Below are positions 18,420-26,934 of a stretch of DNA of 64,000 nucleotides, piece after piece. Positions within the stretch are counted from its first letter, which is position 1. Each line of letters starts with the position of its first letter. The stretch comes from Thalassoglobus polymorphus. GTDB lineage: Bacteria > Planctomycetota > Planctomycetia > Planctomycetales > Planctomycetaceae. The stretch is from positions 806,001 to 870,000 of the forward strand of contig NZ_CP036267.1 in the NCBI RefSeq assembly GCF_007744255.1, read 5' to 3'. Position numbers and translations under genes: made by a program. Under the pieces are notes generated by a model. It was not told the origin of the DNA, searched no databases, and saw only the letters and a program-made list of their open reading frames with translations.

Positions 18420-19157
18420 ATGACGTCGAGCGAGTTCCAACATCGGTTTGAATCGACTCGCTGGACGTTAATTCAAGCTGCGAATCGGGGTGAGGATTCC
18501 TCATCGGTGAATCACGCCCTGGCGGAACTCTGTGAAATCTACTGGTTCCCTCTCTATGCTTTTTCACGCAAGCAGGGAAACCAGGCAGCCGATGCTCAAG
18601 AACTGGTTCAAGGATTTTTTGTTGAACTGCTTGGCGGTTCGTTTCTTCAAAAAGCAGACTCAGAGAAAGGAAAGTTTCGCTCGTTTCTTTTAAAGTCATT
18701 TCGAAACTTTTGCACGGGACAACATCGTTCTCAAGAGGCAATCAAACGAGGTGGCAACCGACAACACTTGTCGATCGATATGTCACAAGGCGAGTCGCGC
18801 TACCAGATCTCTCCGTTTGATTTAAAATCGCCCGATCAACTCTTCGAACGGCAGTGGGCGCTGGCACTTCTTGAAACCGCCATCTCACGCCTGAAACAAG
18901 AGTATGTTTCAAGCGGAAAAAATGAATTGTACGAACGCCTCATCCCCCACTTCACTGACCTCCCCAATGCGCGTCCGTATGTTGAGATCGCAGAATCGCT
19001 CGCTATTAATGAAACCGCGGTGAAAGTGGCTGCCTACCGGATGAGAAAACGTTATCGAACCATCCTCAGGTCCGAAATCGCAGAGACTCTTCAATGTGAA
19101 CGCAAAGAAGATGTCGACGACGAACTCAAATGGTTGATTTCTATCTTAGGTCAATAA
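18420..19157 (+). CDS. ECF-type sigma-70 family RNA polymerase sigma factor
   Basis: 245 residues from ATG 18420; the longer frame begins inside the repeat. It shows the planctomycete kinase-linked ECF pattern: N-terminal TRWTLIQAANRGE, region 2 LCEIYWFPLYAFSRKQGN and DAQELVQGFFVELL (the -10 recognition helix), and a region 4-like helix-turn-helix VEIAESLAINETAVKVAAYR followed by MRKRYR. Such sigma factors redirect RNA polymerase and in planctomycetes are typically encoded directly before a Ser/Thr kinase, as here (278 bases upstream, same strand). No anti-sigma factor gene is seen; the kinase probably replaces it. Confidence 0.9.
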   Translation: MTSSEFQHRFESTRWTLIQAANRGEDSSSVNHALAELCEIYWFPLYAFSRKQGNQAADAQELVQGFFVELLGGSFLQKADSEKGKFRSFLLKSFRNFCTGQHRSQEAIKRGGNRQHLSIDMSQGESRYQISPFDLKSPDQLFERQWALALLETAISRLKQEYVSSGKNELYERLIPHFTDLPNARPYVEIAESLAINETAVKVAAYRMRKRYRTILRSEIAETLQCERKEDVDDELKWLISILGQ

Positions 19158-19434
19158 AATTGGTGCTTCAGACTGATCCGTGAATGAAAATTATCAAGAA
19201 AGAATTCAACACCGAGGCACAGAGGGAGTTCAGAGACCACTCTGCATGTCATCTCATTTTTGATTCTATTGCAATTCAACACGCCATCGTGCGATAACTG
19301 CTCCGATTCAGTGAGTTTTCGTCGAGCGTAAAATTCGTTTCGGGACAAAATTCCAGATTCTCTTGTAACCATCACTCGGGAAATCCTTAGTACATGATGA
19401 ATAAACAATGTCATCAAAGTACCGGGAGACCGCA

Positions 19435-22080
19435 ATGAGTGAGCAAGTCGCAGCATGTCCGCAGTGCGGAGCAGAACTCCCCGCAGATGCCGTTTCAGGA
19501 CTGTGTCCGAAGTGTTTGCTACAACTCGGTTTCGACAGTGTCCCCAACCCCGGAACAGAGACAGGGCCGTACCATCCCACCTTCATTGCCCCCACAGCTG
19601 AACAACTTTCCCCATACTTCCCGGACTTCGAAATCCTCGAGCTCATTGGTCATGGCGGGATGGGGGTTGTTTACAAGGCGAAACAAAAAGAGCTGGATCG
19701 CTTGGTCGCCTTGAAGATTCTGCGACCTGACATCGAGAAAGACCCCTCGTTTGCAGAGCGGTTTCAACGCGAAGCGAGAACCCTCGCTCAGTTGAACCAC
19801 CCGAACATCATTACGATTCACAACTTTGGAAGAAAAGACGATCTCTACTTTCTGGTCATGGAATACGTGGACGGAACGAATCTCCGGCAGCTGGAGCGAT
19901 CCGCTCAACTGAAGCCGGCTGAGGCGTTGATGATTGTCCCAAAAATTTGCGAAGCTCTGCAATACGCCCACGATCGCGGAGTTGTCCACCGGGACATCAA
20001 GCCGGAAAACATTTTGATCACACAGGAAGGCTGGGTCAAAATTGCGGACTTTGGTCTCGCCAAACTCTCGGGAGTGCCAGATCAAGTTTCACTCACCGGA
20101 ACCTGGCAGATTATGGGGACGCCACATTACATGGCGCCCGAGCAGTTCGAACATCCGACTGAAGTCGACCACCGTGCAGACATTTTCTCGCTCGGCGTCG
20201 TCATCTACGAAATGCTGACTGGAGAACTCCCACTCGGCCGGTTTCCGCGTCCATCAGAGAAAACAGCGGGTGACAAACGACTCGATGACGTGGTTGAACG
20301 TACTTTGCATAAAGAACCAGCCAGTCGATACCAACAAGTCAGTGAAGTCAAAACCGCGGTCGAAGGTATTTCTTCATCACCAGAGCAGCAGCAAGGAGCT
20401 GACTCGTCCAGAAAAACATACGGTTCTTACCTGTACGAAAAGCTGACCGGCCAACAATTGAAGGCAACCTCAAGCCGAGCAGACTCACCTGAAGAGTCCC
20501 GAGAAAAGAGACTCAAAAGCTTGCACAATGGAACCGTTTACATTTTCCTTTTGTGTACCATCAATCTTCTTGGAGCCTTAATACTGCTCCCATTTCCCGG
20601 TGTGAATCTGTTGTTCATCTTCGGATTGGTCAGCGGCTCTGCTCTGTATGTTCTGAAACACTTGATTCTTCGTCGGCAAAACCTGCAACTGGCACAGTGG
20701 CTGACGGTGGTGGCCTCACTTCCTCTGTCGATGTTGTGCGTCGCGAACTGGATCGTTCTCTTCTTGTTCGCAAGACTCGACACACTTTGGAAACCAGAGA
20801 TCGAAAGTGAGTTTGAAGAAGTTCCCTGGAACGAGACAGATGCAGCTCGGCAATGTTCCTCAATCTGGAGTTGGGTCAAATCATTCTGGGGGAGTGTTGT
20901 CTCACTGTTCATGAAATTGTGGAACGAAAAGTCACGCATTCTTGATGGAGTCGTTTGGCTTTTCAGATCCTTGCTTCGGAAGTTCCAGGCGATCCTGCCG
21001 CTCTTTCTTGGCCTTGCCATCTGGAGCGCAATGTGGGGATCGGCTGCATTTTTCGTGGAAGAATATTGGATCGAGCGATACGCCCCAGCCACATACCACA
21101 TACGTGACACAACTGCAGGGACACTGGTTCCACACTCAGGTGCGTATGAAGGCATTCAAGTCACTGTCTCGGAGTCTGGAACGACTTATGGGAAAAAGCT
21201 GCCATTGAAAAAAAGTCCTCGCTCTGGCATGAGGCTCCAACTCATTCCACATCCCTCCAGTAAACGTCAGCGCCATTTGACACACGAATTCTACCTCGAC
21301 AGTTCAATTGCCCCGCCGAATAACCGTGTCGGCATCTGGCGAGAAAACGAACTGTTGTCGCCGGAGTTTCTGAAAAAATGGATGGCGGAAGCTGGAATCG
21401 ATGTTCAAGATCCAATGGTCCAATCAGAAATCGAACATCTTGACCAGCAGGTTCACCTCTTGCTTGAAACGGGAGGCATCGAGAGAGACCGAAATCACGA
21501 AGTCACTTTCCCCTCCGTTGACACGTTCTTTGATGAGCAGTATTTCACTGCAACTGACAAAGGGTACGTGAGTCATTCCGTCAGCACTGACAGGGAAGTG
21601 CAAAGAACATTACAAAGTGCCTTTGTCATCACCTGGCTACTTGGATCCGTCTCCCTGTTAGTGATCTTTATCGCTTACTGGATGACACCGCAGTCCGATG
21701 AACAGTTTGAAATGCGGTCTCCCGGACTCTTGAAATGGTGCTCCCGAGGCTTGATCGCCTATTCCTTATTCGGATTTTTGAGCCTGCTGTCCGTCGACTG
21801 GCTACTGTTTCGCTCAGGGTGGGATCTCAATTTTCTTCCTGATTTTTCTCACATAGACGACCCGGTCCGCTTCGCCTTCGAAGGAGCATTGCTCGCCTGC
21901 CTGATCGTGACTCTTCTCGCTGGTCTGACCATCTTAAGACAATCACATCTCTTATCATCAAAACGACTCGCCATCGTCGCAGCGATGATCGTGATGATCA
22001 TTCCACCGTGGAATCTCCTCGCATTCCCGCTCGGATATGCCACTTTCTTTTTGATAAAAACAGCTGTCCCCAAACAGTAA
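19435..22080 (+). CDS. Membrane Ser/Thr protein kinase with N-terminal zinc ribbon
   Basis: Start at 19435 with GGGAGA seven bases upstream; 881 residues. Order: zinc ribbon with CPQC...CPKC (Cys 8, 11, 24, 27); kinase domain about residues 60-320 with glycine loop GHGGMGVVYKA, VALK lysine, catalytic loop HRDIKPEN, DFGLAKL and MAPEQF; then a membrane region with two to three helices, a periplasmic insert (about 550-720) and several more C-terminal helices. All catalytic residues are present, so it should be active. Proteins of this plan in planctomycetes accompany ECF sigma factors and are thought to control them by phosphorylation. The extensive membrane part suggests sensing of an envelope signal. 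No operon partner follows. Confidence 0.92.
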   Translation: MSEQVAACPQCGAELPADAVSGLCPKCLLQLGFDSVPNPGTETGPYHPTFIAPTAEQLSPYFPDFEILELIGHGGMGVVYKAKQKELDRLVALKILRPDIEKDPSFAERFQREARTLAQLNHPNIITIHNFGRKDDLYFLVMEYVDGTNLRQLERSAQLKPAEALMIVPKICEALQYAHDRGVVHRDIKPENILITQEGWVKIADFGLAKLSGVPDQVSLTGTWQIMGTPHYMAPEQFEHPTEVDHRADIFSLGVVIYEMLTGELPLGRFPRPSEKTAGDKRLDDVVERTLHKEPASRYQQVSEVKTAVEGISSSPEQQQGADSSRKTYGSYLYEKLTGQQLKATSSRADSPEESREKRLKSLHNGTVYIFLLCTINLLGALILLPFPGVNLLFIFGLVSGSALYVLKHLILRRQNLQLAQWLTVVASLPLSMLCVANWIVLFLFARLDTLWKPEIESEFEEVPWNETDAARQCSSIWSWVKSFWGSVVSLFMKLWNEKSRILDGVVWLFRSLLRKFQAILPLFLGLAIWSAMWGSAAFFVEEYWIERYAPATYHIRDTTAGTLVPHSGAYEGIQVTVSESGTTYGKKLPLKKSPRSGMRLQLIPHPSSKRQRHLTHEFYLDSSIAPPNNRVGIWRENELLSPEFLKKWMAEAGIDVQDPMVQSEIEHLDQQVHLLLETGGIERDRNHEVTFPSVDTFFDEQYFTATDKGYVSHSVSTDREVQRTLQSAFVITWLLGSVSLLVIFIAYWMTPQSDEQFEMRSPGLLKWCSRGLIAYSLFGFLSLLSVDWLLFRSGWDLNFLPDFSHIDDPVRFAFEGALLACLIVTLLAGLTILRQSHLLSSKRLAIVAAMIVMIIPPWNLLAFPLGYATFFLIKTAVPKQ

Positions 22081-22163
22081 CGTACGCAGACAAGCAGTGC
22101 CCTATCCCCACTGATAAGTGGGCGGCTGAAAGAGAGTTTATAACTCTCAGGAAGGAAGTCACT

Positions 22164-22349
22164 ATGTCCAAGTCCAATCGTTCTGCTGAGTCTCCCAGGC
22201 GTGTGCGTCGGAGTTTCTCGGAAGAGATCATACGAAGTGAACTTGTCGAGGCAGCTGTTGATTGGGAATGGTCGAGTGCTCGCTGGTACGCAGGAGAAGA
22301 AAACGTCCCGCTTCAAATGGATAGAACAGTACCAATGGTGGAAGAATGA
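22164..22349 (+). pseudogene. Chimeric transposase remnant: IS3 OrfA-like start fused to a RAYT C-terminal end
   Basis: A 61-codon frame with a good ribosome site (AGGAAGG, 22149-22155). The first 20 residues (MSKSNRSAESPRRVRRSFSE) resemble the start of IS3-type OrfA proteins. The rest, SELVEAAVDWEWSSARWYAG followed by EENVPLQMD, matches the conserved end of REP-associated tyrosine transposases (NPVRAGLV...DW.WSSARWY). It has none of the RAYT catalytic HUH or Tyr residues, so it cannot transpose. Just upstream are two perfect short hairpins (CCCACT/AGTGGG near 22108 and GAGAGTT/AACTCTC near 22133). It supplies the coding-strand identity of the family I tails. Confidence 0.55.
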
Positions 22350-22361
22350 GAGTCAACACGA

Positions 22362-22412
22362 AATTCGCCACGCCCATCCTTACGCTCCGCTCCAGTCTGA
22401 GCGTGCCACGCG
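22362..22412 (-). repeat. Family I REP-like hairpin, minus orientation
   Basis: Reverse complement of the standard unit (GCCACGCCCATCCTTACGCT ... TCTGAGCGTGCC). It directly follows the transposase tail at 22254-22349, the natural order if the repeat is the 3' end of a RAYT gene plus its REP. Confidence 0.75.
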
Positions 22413-22461
22413 TCTGCATCAAGACTTCTTTCAATTCGGAAAACACGGTTAACGGCGTTAA

Positions 22462-22633
22462 GTGGCACGCCCAGCACGTAACGTAGTGGAGTAATGGGCG
22501 TGGCGAATGCCGAGTTGACGTGGAATGATTCAGCAACATATGAGCGAAGAAGAGAGTCAAGTCGTTCAACCACAGGCAAGACATACTTCAGCAAAAGGCG
22601 ACCGGTGACATCACCACTTGCAACTACGACGTT
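22462..22633 (+). repeat. REP variant (type 2) plus conserved block, copy 2
   Basis: GGCACGCCCAGCACGTAACG then TAGTGGAGTAATGGGCGTGG: here the hairpin arms CACGCCCA and TGGGCGTG are perfect. It is followed by the same 138-bp block as at 16267, ending in RHS-like codons (GDITTCNYD). Confidence 0.65.
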
Positions 22634-23218
22634 GTTCCACTTCATGCCCTAAAGTCCATCTTGGCGACTCGAACCCTGCTTTCCAAAGCGGAGCTTGCCG
22701 CAGAACCGGAGAGTCTTCGACGAAACACGACTTGGCGTATTAATGAACTGCTGGGATTCGATGGTTTTGTTCATCTCTACTTTCCACAGTGCCGGTCGGG
22801 CAGGGGGGCGTGGCTGCTGGTGCCTGTGCTGTTTCAACTGATTTCTCAGTCTCTACGCTCTCAAGTTGATTTGTGGCGCGATGCTTTGAGTGACATCGTC
22901 GCATCAACATTCTTAAGCATATCGCTTGTGCAGGGTGGTGAAATGCTGGGCGTTCGCGACCGGTAAGAGTCTCTCTGAAATCATTCTCACACATTGGATT
23001 TCTAAAGCGTGGAGCTCGTGAAAGTTTCAATGATACCACAGGAATTGTGCGAGATATTGTTTCTTTCGTGCGATGGAGAAGTCTGAATTCGAGGCTGGGG
23101 ATGTGACTTGGTACGTCGTTTGCTTATCTCGATTTCGGAGTTTGATGCTTCAAGAAAGCGATCCCTCCTTGAATTCATTCCGCAGTTGCGGACCTTTTCT
23201 CTCCTGAAGGAGCTCTCA
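22634..23218. other. Intergenic region before the DUF1559 gene
   Basis: 585 bases without a supportable gene. A short frame at 22661 (SKAELAAEPESL) is not recognisable and is broken. The last 120 bases must carry the promoter of the DUF1559 gene, whose ribosome site (GAAGGAGCT) ends just before 23219. Confidence 0.4.
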
Positions 23219-24226
23219 ATGTTTACGCGTCATCGATCACGTGGTTTTACTCTTATCGAACTTCTGGTGGTCATTGCCATTATTGCGATTCTAGTGGCAC
23301 TGTTGCTGCCAGCGGTACAGCAGGCTCGCGAAGCGGCACGACGAACTCAATGCAAAAACAATTTGAAGCAGTGGGGACTGGCTCTTCATAACTATCACGA
23401 CACAATGAATGTCTTTCCACCGGCTCTGCTGAATTCCGGGCGCTACAACGATGCGACTTACTATGGTGCAAATCGTCCAGGGGTTCTGAATACCACGGGC
23501 TGGGTGTTTCTCTTGCCATATATTGATCAGGCTGGCTTGTACAACCAGTACGACTTCAATGCCTGCTCGAGTATGTCTTCACCGTACGGTCATCCCGTAC
23601 AGCAGACTGATGCCGTCAACGCAGAGGCCGTCAGTACGAAACTCAATGTGTTGGAATGTCCGACAGCGGGGGTTGAGACCTCAGACTACGGAGCAGGAAC
23701 GACGACCTTCTATTCACGCAACGATGTGAATCGAGCGAATTACTTCTTTGCGACTGGGTATTTCACAGACTACAGCTCGAACTATGGAGCAAACAGTGGA
23801 GATCCGCGTCTTGGTGCGTTCGGAAACAACGGAGCTGCCCGAATGCGTGACCTTACCGATGGGACTTCACAAACGGTTCTGATTGGAGAAGGTGTCGGCG
23901 GCCCCGAGAACAAACTTTCTGAGCACTACGGTCCCTGGGGACTTTCTGGAACACATACCTCGGTACATGGTCGCGTTGTGAGTGGAGATGACATGCGGGA
24001 TCCGGCATCGTTCACACCCTACTCATCAAACTGGCACTTGAATGCTGCTTACAACAATGACTCACTAGGCAGAAGCTATGCCTGGGTGTTTAACAGCCTG
24101 CATACCGGTGGAGGTCAGTTTCTCATGGGGGATGGTTCAGCCCGTTTTCTCAATGAGAATATGGATTATAGAACGTTCTGCTATCTCAATTACATCCACG
24201 ATGGAGAAGTCATTGGAGAATTCTAG
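23219..24226 (+). CDS. DUF1559 protein with prepilin-type N-terminal cleavage/methylation signal
   Basis: 335 residues. Start at 23219 follows GGAGCT. The N-terminus is a type IV pilin-like class III signal: short basic leader, G^FTLIELLVVIAIIAILVAL, cut by prepilin peptidase before Phe. Then comes the DUF1559 body with PAVQQAREAARRTQCKNNLK, NLHNYHD-like ALHNYHDTMNVFPPA, TDGTSQTVLIGE and a C-terminal FNSLHTGGGQFLMGDGSARF motif. These pseudopilin-like proteins occur in dozens of copies per planctomycete genome; function is unclear, probably exported. It is usually followed by a small lipoprotein gene, as seen here at 24400. Its TAG stop lies in the end of a family II repeat. Confidence 0.95.
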   Translation: MFTRHRSRGFTLIELLVVIAIIAILVALLLPAVQQAREAARRTQCKNNLKQWGLALHNYHDTMNVFPPALLNSGRYNDATYYGANRPGVLNTTGWVFLLPYIDQAGLYNQYDFNACSSMSSPYGHPVQQTDAVNAEAVSTKLNVLECPTAGVETSDYGAGTTTFYSRNDVNRANYFFATGYFTDYSSNYGANSGDPRLGAFGNNGAARMRDLTDGTSQTVLIGEGVGGPENKLSEHYGPWGLSGTHTSVHGRVVSGDDMRDPASFTPYSSNWHLNAAYNNDSLGRSYAWVFNSLHTGGGQFLMGDGSARFLNENMDYRTFCYLNYIHDGEVIGEF

Positions 24227-24333
24227 AGCAGTTTGCTCTGCGGTGTGCCCGTGAAGAAGGCAGTTCTCTAGCGAATGAAAATGCTGTTCGCTACGGGACA
24301 GATCCTGCAAAGCAATTCGAAAGATGCTCTAAA
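24221..24333 (+). repeat. MITE-like family II element overlapping a stop codon
   Basis: TTCTAGAGCAGTTTGCTCTG at the left end and GAAAGATGCTCTAAA at the right end form nearly perfect terminal inverted repeats. Internal blocks GTGTGCCCGTGAAGAAGGC, CTGTTCGCTACGGGACAG and CTGCAAAGCAATTCGAAAG match other copies. The TAG stop of the DUF1559 gene (24224-24226) is inside the terminus. Confidence 0.7.
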
Positions 24334-24399
24334 CGCTCTGCGACGTTAGTTTTATTCACAATGAAATTTTGCATACCCGATTCGAAGAGGAAAATTACA

Positions 24400-24879
24400 A
24401 TGTTGCGGTTTCAAACTTACCTGCCATGGGGAATGACGTTTTGTGCTCTTGTCCTGACCGGTTGTGGTTTTAGTGGGAATTCGTCGATGGTCCCGGTCGC
24501 CGGGAAAATCTTGGTCGATGGTGTTCCGTTGGAGAACGCGGAAGTCCACTTCTTCACAGATGAGCGATCGAGTTCTGCGAAAACAGATGAGGAAGGAAAT
24601 TACGAGTTGATCGCCGGAACTCTGCCGGGGGTGAATAAAGTCTATGTGACCAAATGGGAGGGGGATTTGTCGCTGTTCGATCCGACTGAAGGACTCGACG
24701 CAGGTCAAATGGCCGCCGCCGCTGCCGTTCGGCCAGTCAGTCGAAGAGCACGCACCAATTCCAAAACACCCAAACAGATTTTACCAGCGAAGTATAGCGA
24801 TCCTGTAAAAACAGAGCTGAGAATTTCTGTCCCGGAAAGTGGACTGCAAGGAGCCGATCTACGATTGACGTCCAAGTAA
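24400..24879 (+). CDS. Small lipoprotein with carboxypeptidase-regulatory-like domain
   Basis: 159 residues from ATG 24400, chosen because it yields a clean lipoprotein signal (hydrophobic core then LTGC, Cys22); the frame opens 39 bases earlier. The mature part has the pattern VPVAGKILVDGVPLENAEVH and EEGNYEL, typical of a transthyretin/carboxypeptidase-regulatory-like beta-sandwich. Such lipoproteins routinely follow DUF1559 genes in planctomycetes, so the two probably work together at the envelope. Distance from DUF1559 is 173 bases, containing a family II element. A terminator follows after the 17-bp tandem array. Confidence 0.85.
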   Translation: MLRFQTYLPWGMTFCALVLTGCGFSGNSSMVPVAGKILVDGVPLENAEVHFFTDERSSSAKTDEEGNYELIAGTLPGVNKVYVTKWEGDLSLFDPTEGLDAGQMAAAAAVRPVSRRARTNSKTPKQILPAKYSDPVKTELRISVPESGLQGADLRLTSK

Positions 24880-24886
24880 ACTGTCG

Positions 24887-25023
24887 AATCGTTTCAACAA
24901 AAAAATCGTTTCAACAAAAAAATCGTTTCAACAAAAAAATCGTTTCAACAAAAAAATCGTTTCAACAAAAAAATCGTTTCAACAAAAAAATCGTTTCAAC
25001 AAAAAAATCGTTTCAACAAAAAA
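24887..25023 (+). repeat. Eight-copy 17-bp tandem repeat
   Basis: Unit TCGTTTCAACAAAAAAA repeated eight times with no mismatch except one fewer A in the last unit. It starts seven bases after the lipoprotein stop and leads straight into a terminator hairpin. Perfect identity indicates recent expansion or active homogenisation. Confidence 0.97.
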
Positions 25024-25024
25024 C

Positions 25025-25053
25025 AGGGAGCCGACCCATTGAGGTGGCTCCCT
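25025..25053. terminator. Bidirectional intrinsic terminator
   Basis: Stem AGGGAGCC (25025-25032) pairs with GGCTCCCT (25046-25053). On the plus strand it is followed by ATTTTTAATT; on the minus strand it is followed by GTTTTTT. It lies between the convergent lipoprotein and oxidoreductase genes and can serve both. Confidence 0.85.
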
Positions 25054-25105
25054 ATTTTTAATTCTTGGCAGCACCTGAAGACCAATACGAAAGATGCGCT
25101 AGACC

Positions 25106-26584
25106 TTAGCCGATCTCTTTCACCTCGTAGCCTTCGCGGTATTGGCGTTTGAGGAGTTCATTTGCTCCGTAGGCGTGGTCGCCTTCGAATTGTTCGGTTT
25201 CGGGGTTATGGGTGAGGATGGGGCTCATCTTGATTTCGCCGCTGTTCACAGTAATCCCGAATGGCTTAAGGTTTTCTCGCATGTTCTCCTGAAGCATGTG
25301 CCAGGGTTTGAAATCGGGAGCGATACTGCGGACGGTTTCTGCATCGTAAGCTCCTGCGACACGTGAGGCGACGTTCGCCAGGTTGCACCAGCCGGTTGAG
25401 ATATGTCCCGTTTCGACTTCAGCGTTGAGGCTGTCACGGTCGCGGGATTTGATGGCGTCGAGGAAGTTCTTTTTGTGCAGGGAGTTGATGTCTCCCCCTT
25501 TGAAGACTTTGATCTCTTTCCCATCTTTATCGACAGCGACTCCCCGACCACGTTGACCAAGGTAGTACCCTCCTTCGCACGCGACGACGTAGCCGGAACC
25601 TGGTCCGTTCATCGGGCGGTCTGCTTTGGAACTCCAGCCACCACGTTTCCCCGGAGCTTTGTTCAGGTTGCTCAGTGCGATGATGGTTGGGAACGAGCCG
25701 GTGTCGAAGTAGACATAATGCACGTTGGGTGAGTCACCCGCATCGTTCCAGACGACACGTCCTCCGCAGGAGAGGATTCGTTTTGGTGTGGTGACGGAAT
25801 CCTGATAGGCGACGTTGCGGACATCGTCGAGAACGTGGACGCCCCAGTTGCCCATCTCACCCGAACCGGTGTTCCAGTCCCAGTGCCAGTCGTAATGAAA
25901 CTTGTTTCGGTAGAGCGGTTCGTCTTGAGCCGGTCCGAGCCAAAGGTCGTAGTCAACTTCTTTTGGAATCGGCAATGGTGTGTCGCGCTTCCCGATGCTG
26001 GCACGTGGGCCGAGTCGATTGGCTTGCGCGTAGATGATGTTCCCGAGTGCTTTTTCTTCATGCAGGAATTTCTTCGCTTCGGCCTGCATGGGGTCGGAAC
26101 GTTGTTGAGTTCCGAGCTGGACGATTTTGTTGTACTTCCGAGCGGCGTTGACGACTTGTCGGCCTTCCCATTGGCTGTGTGAGAGTGGTTTTTCAACGTA
26201 AACATCTTTGCCAGCTTCCATGGCCCAGATCGCTGCCAGGCAGTGCCAGTGATTGCAAGTTGCGATGGCGACGGCGTCGACGTTCGGATCATCGAGGAGT
26301 TTTCGGAGATCTTTGTACGAAGCAGCCTCGTATCTTTTCGCGGCATCGCTGGCATGCTTTTCATCCGGGTCAGCGACAGCGACAACGTTTGCCCCAACTG
26401 CACTTTGGAATCCTTGAGCGAGCGCGTTCCCACGTCCGCCAAGGCCAATCACACCGATGCCGATTTCACTATTTTTGTTGACAGCTTGTGCTGAGGCAAT
26501 TTTTGAAAGTGTTGGAAGGGAACTGGTGGCCAACGCTGCTGTGGCAGTCGTCTTTAGAAAACTTCGACGTGTACTATTAGACAT
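25106..26584 (-). CDS. Gfo/Idh/MocA-family oxidoreductase with TAT signal
   Basis: 492 residues. TAT signal STRRSFLKTTATAALATSSL at the N-terminus, then a Rossmann fold (GIGVIGLGGRGNALAQGF), the ATCNHWHCLAAIWAMEAGK region and the family motif VEKPLSHSQWEG (EKP, about 130-140), followed by the Gfo/Idh/MocA C-terminal domain (WHWDWNTGSGEMGNWGVHVL). Such enzymes are NAD(P)-dependent sugar or inositol dehydrogenases; the TAT-exported planctomycete group, often called Gfo/Idh/MocA with Tat signal, carries its cofactor across the membrane folded. Substrate unknown. It is monocistronic, convergent with the lipoprotein gene. Confidence 0.93.
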   Translation of the reverse strand: MSNSTRRSFLKTTATAALATSSLPTLSKIASAQAVNKNSEIGIGVIGLGGRGNALAQGFQSAVGANVVAVADPDEKHASDAAKRYEAASYKDLRKLLDDPNVDAVAIATCNHWHCLAAIWAMEAGKDVYVEKPLSHSQWEGRQVVNAARKYNKIVQLGTQQRSDPMQAEAKKFLHEEKALGNIIYAQANRLGPRASIGKRDTPLPIPKEVDYDLWLGPAQDEPLYRNKFHYDWHWDWNTGSGEMGNWGVHVLDDVRNVAYQDSVTTPKRILSCGGRVVWNDAGDSPNVHYVYFDTGSFPTIIALSNLNKAPGKRGGWSSKADRPMNGPGSGYVVACEGGYYLGQRGRGVAVDKDGKEIKVFKGGDINSLHKKNFLDAIKSRDRDSLNAEVETGHISTGWCNLANVASRVAGAYDAETVRSIAPDFKPWHMLQENMRENLKPFGITVNSGEIKMSPILTHNPETEQFEGDHAYGANELLKRQYREGYEVKEIG

Positions 26585-26934
26585 GGGTGTTCCTTGATCT
26601 GAGGAAGTTTTTTATTGTGGCGTCAGAGCTGGATCGGTCGGAAGCTCCTGAACATTCAGTCCGTTGGTTTATTCTACGGGATCCGGGCTAGTTTTGACGA
26701 GTTTATCAGCGGAAACTCGTTGATCGGGACGAATTCAGGTTTTCTGAATGAGCAGTGTTCTCTTCTCCCAGAATTTGGATCGACAAAACTCCTATTGCAT
26801 CCAACTTGTTCATGAATTCGCATTTGCCTATTCTCACAAATATGTGATAATCGTCACATTCGACATCTTTCAAACACTTTACATTCGCGTCTCGTTATGA
26901 GAAGCGATTTCAAATCATCGATGAGGGGAACGGA
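26585..26934. other. Divergent intergenic region
   Basis: 350 bases between the oxidoreductase and the rightward 615-residue gene. It is AT-rich towards 26820-26900, where promoters are likely, but no specific operator is clear. Confidence 0.4.

Noticed and set aside
22649-22966. Possible small genes upstream of the DUF1559 gene
   Set aside because: Frames on both strands have no recognisable motif or start context.
23108-23218. Longer N-terminus for the DUF1559 protein
   Set aside because: The prepilin-type signal must be near the N-terminus, and a good ribosome site precedes 23219.
24887-25023. Tandem 17-bp repeats as a CRISPR array
   Set aside because: No variable spacers; units are directly adjacent and identical.
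25672-26448. Long minus-strand frame inside the Gfo/Idh/MocA gene
   Set aside because: A shifted-frame shadow of a well-supported enzyme gene; its product is Ser/Thr/Lys-rich with no domain.
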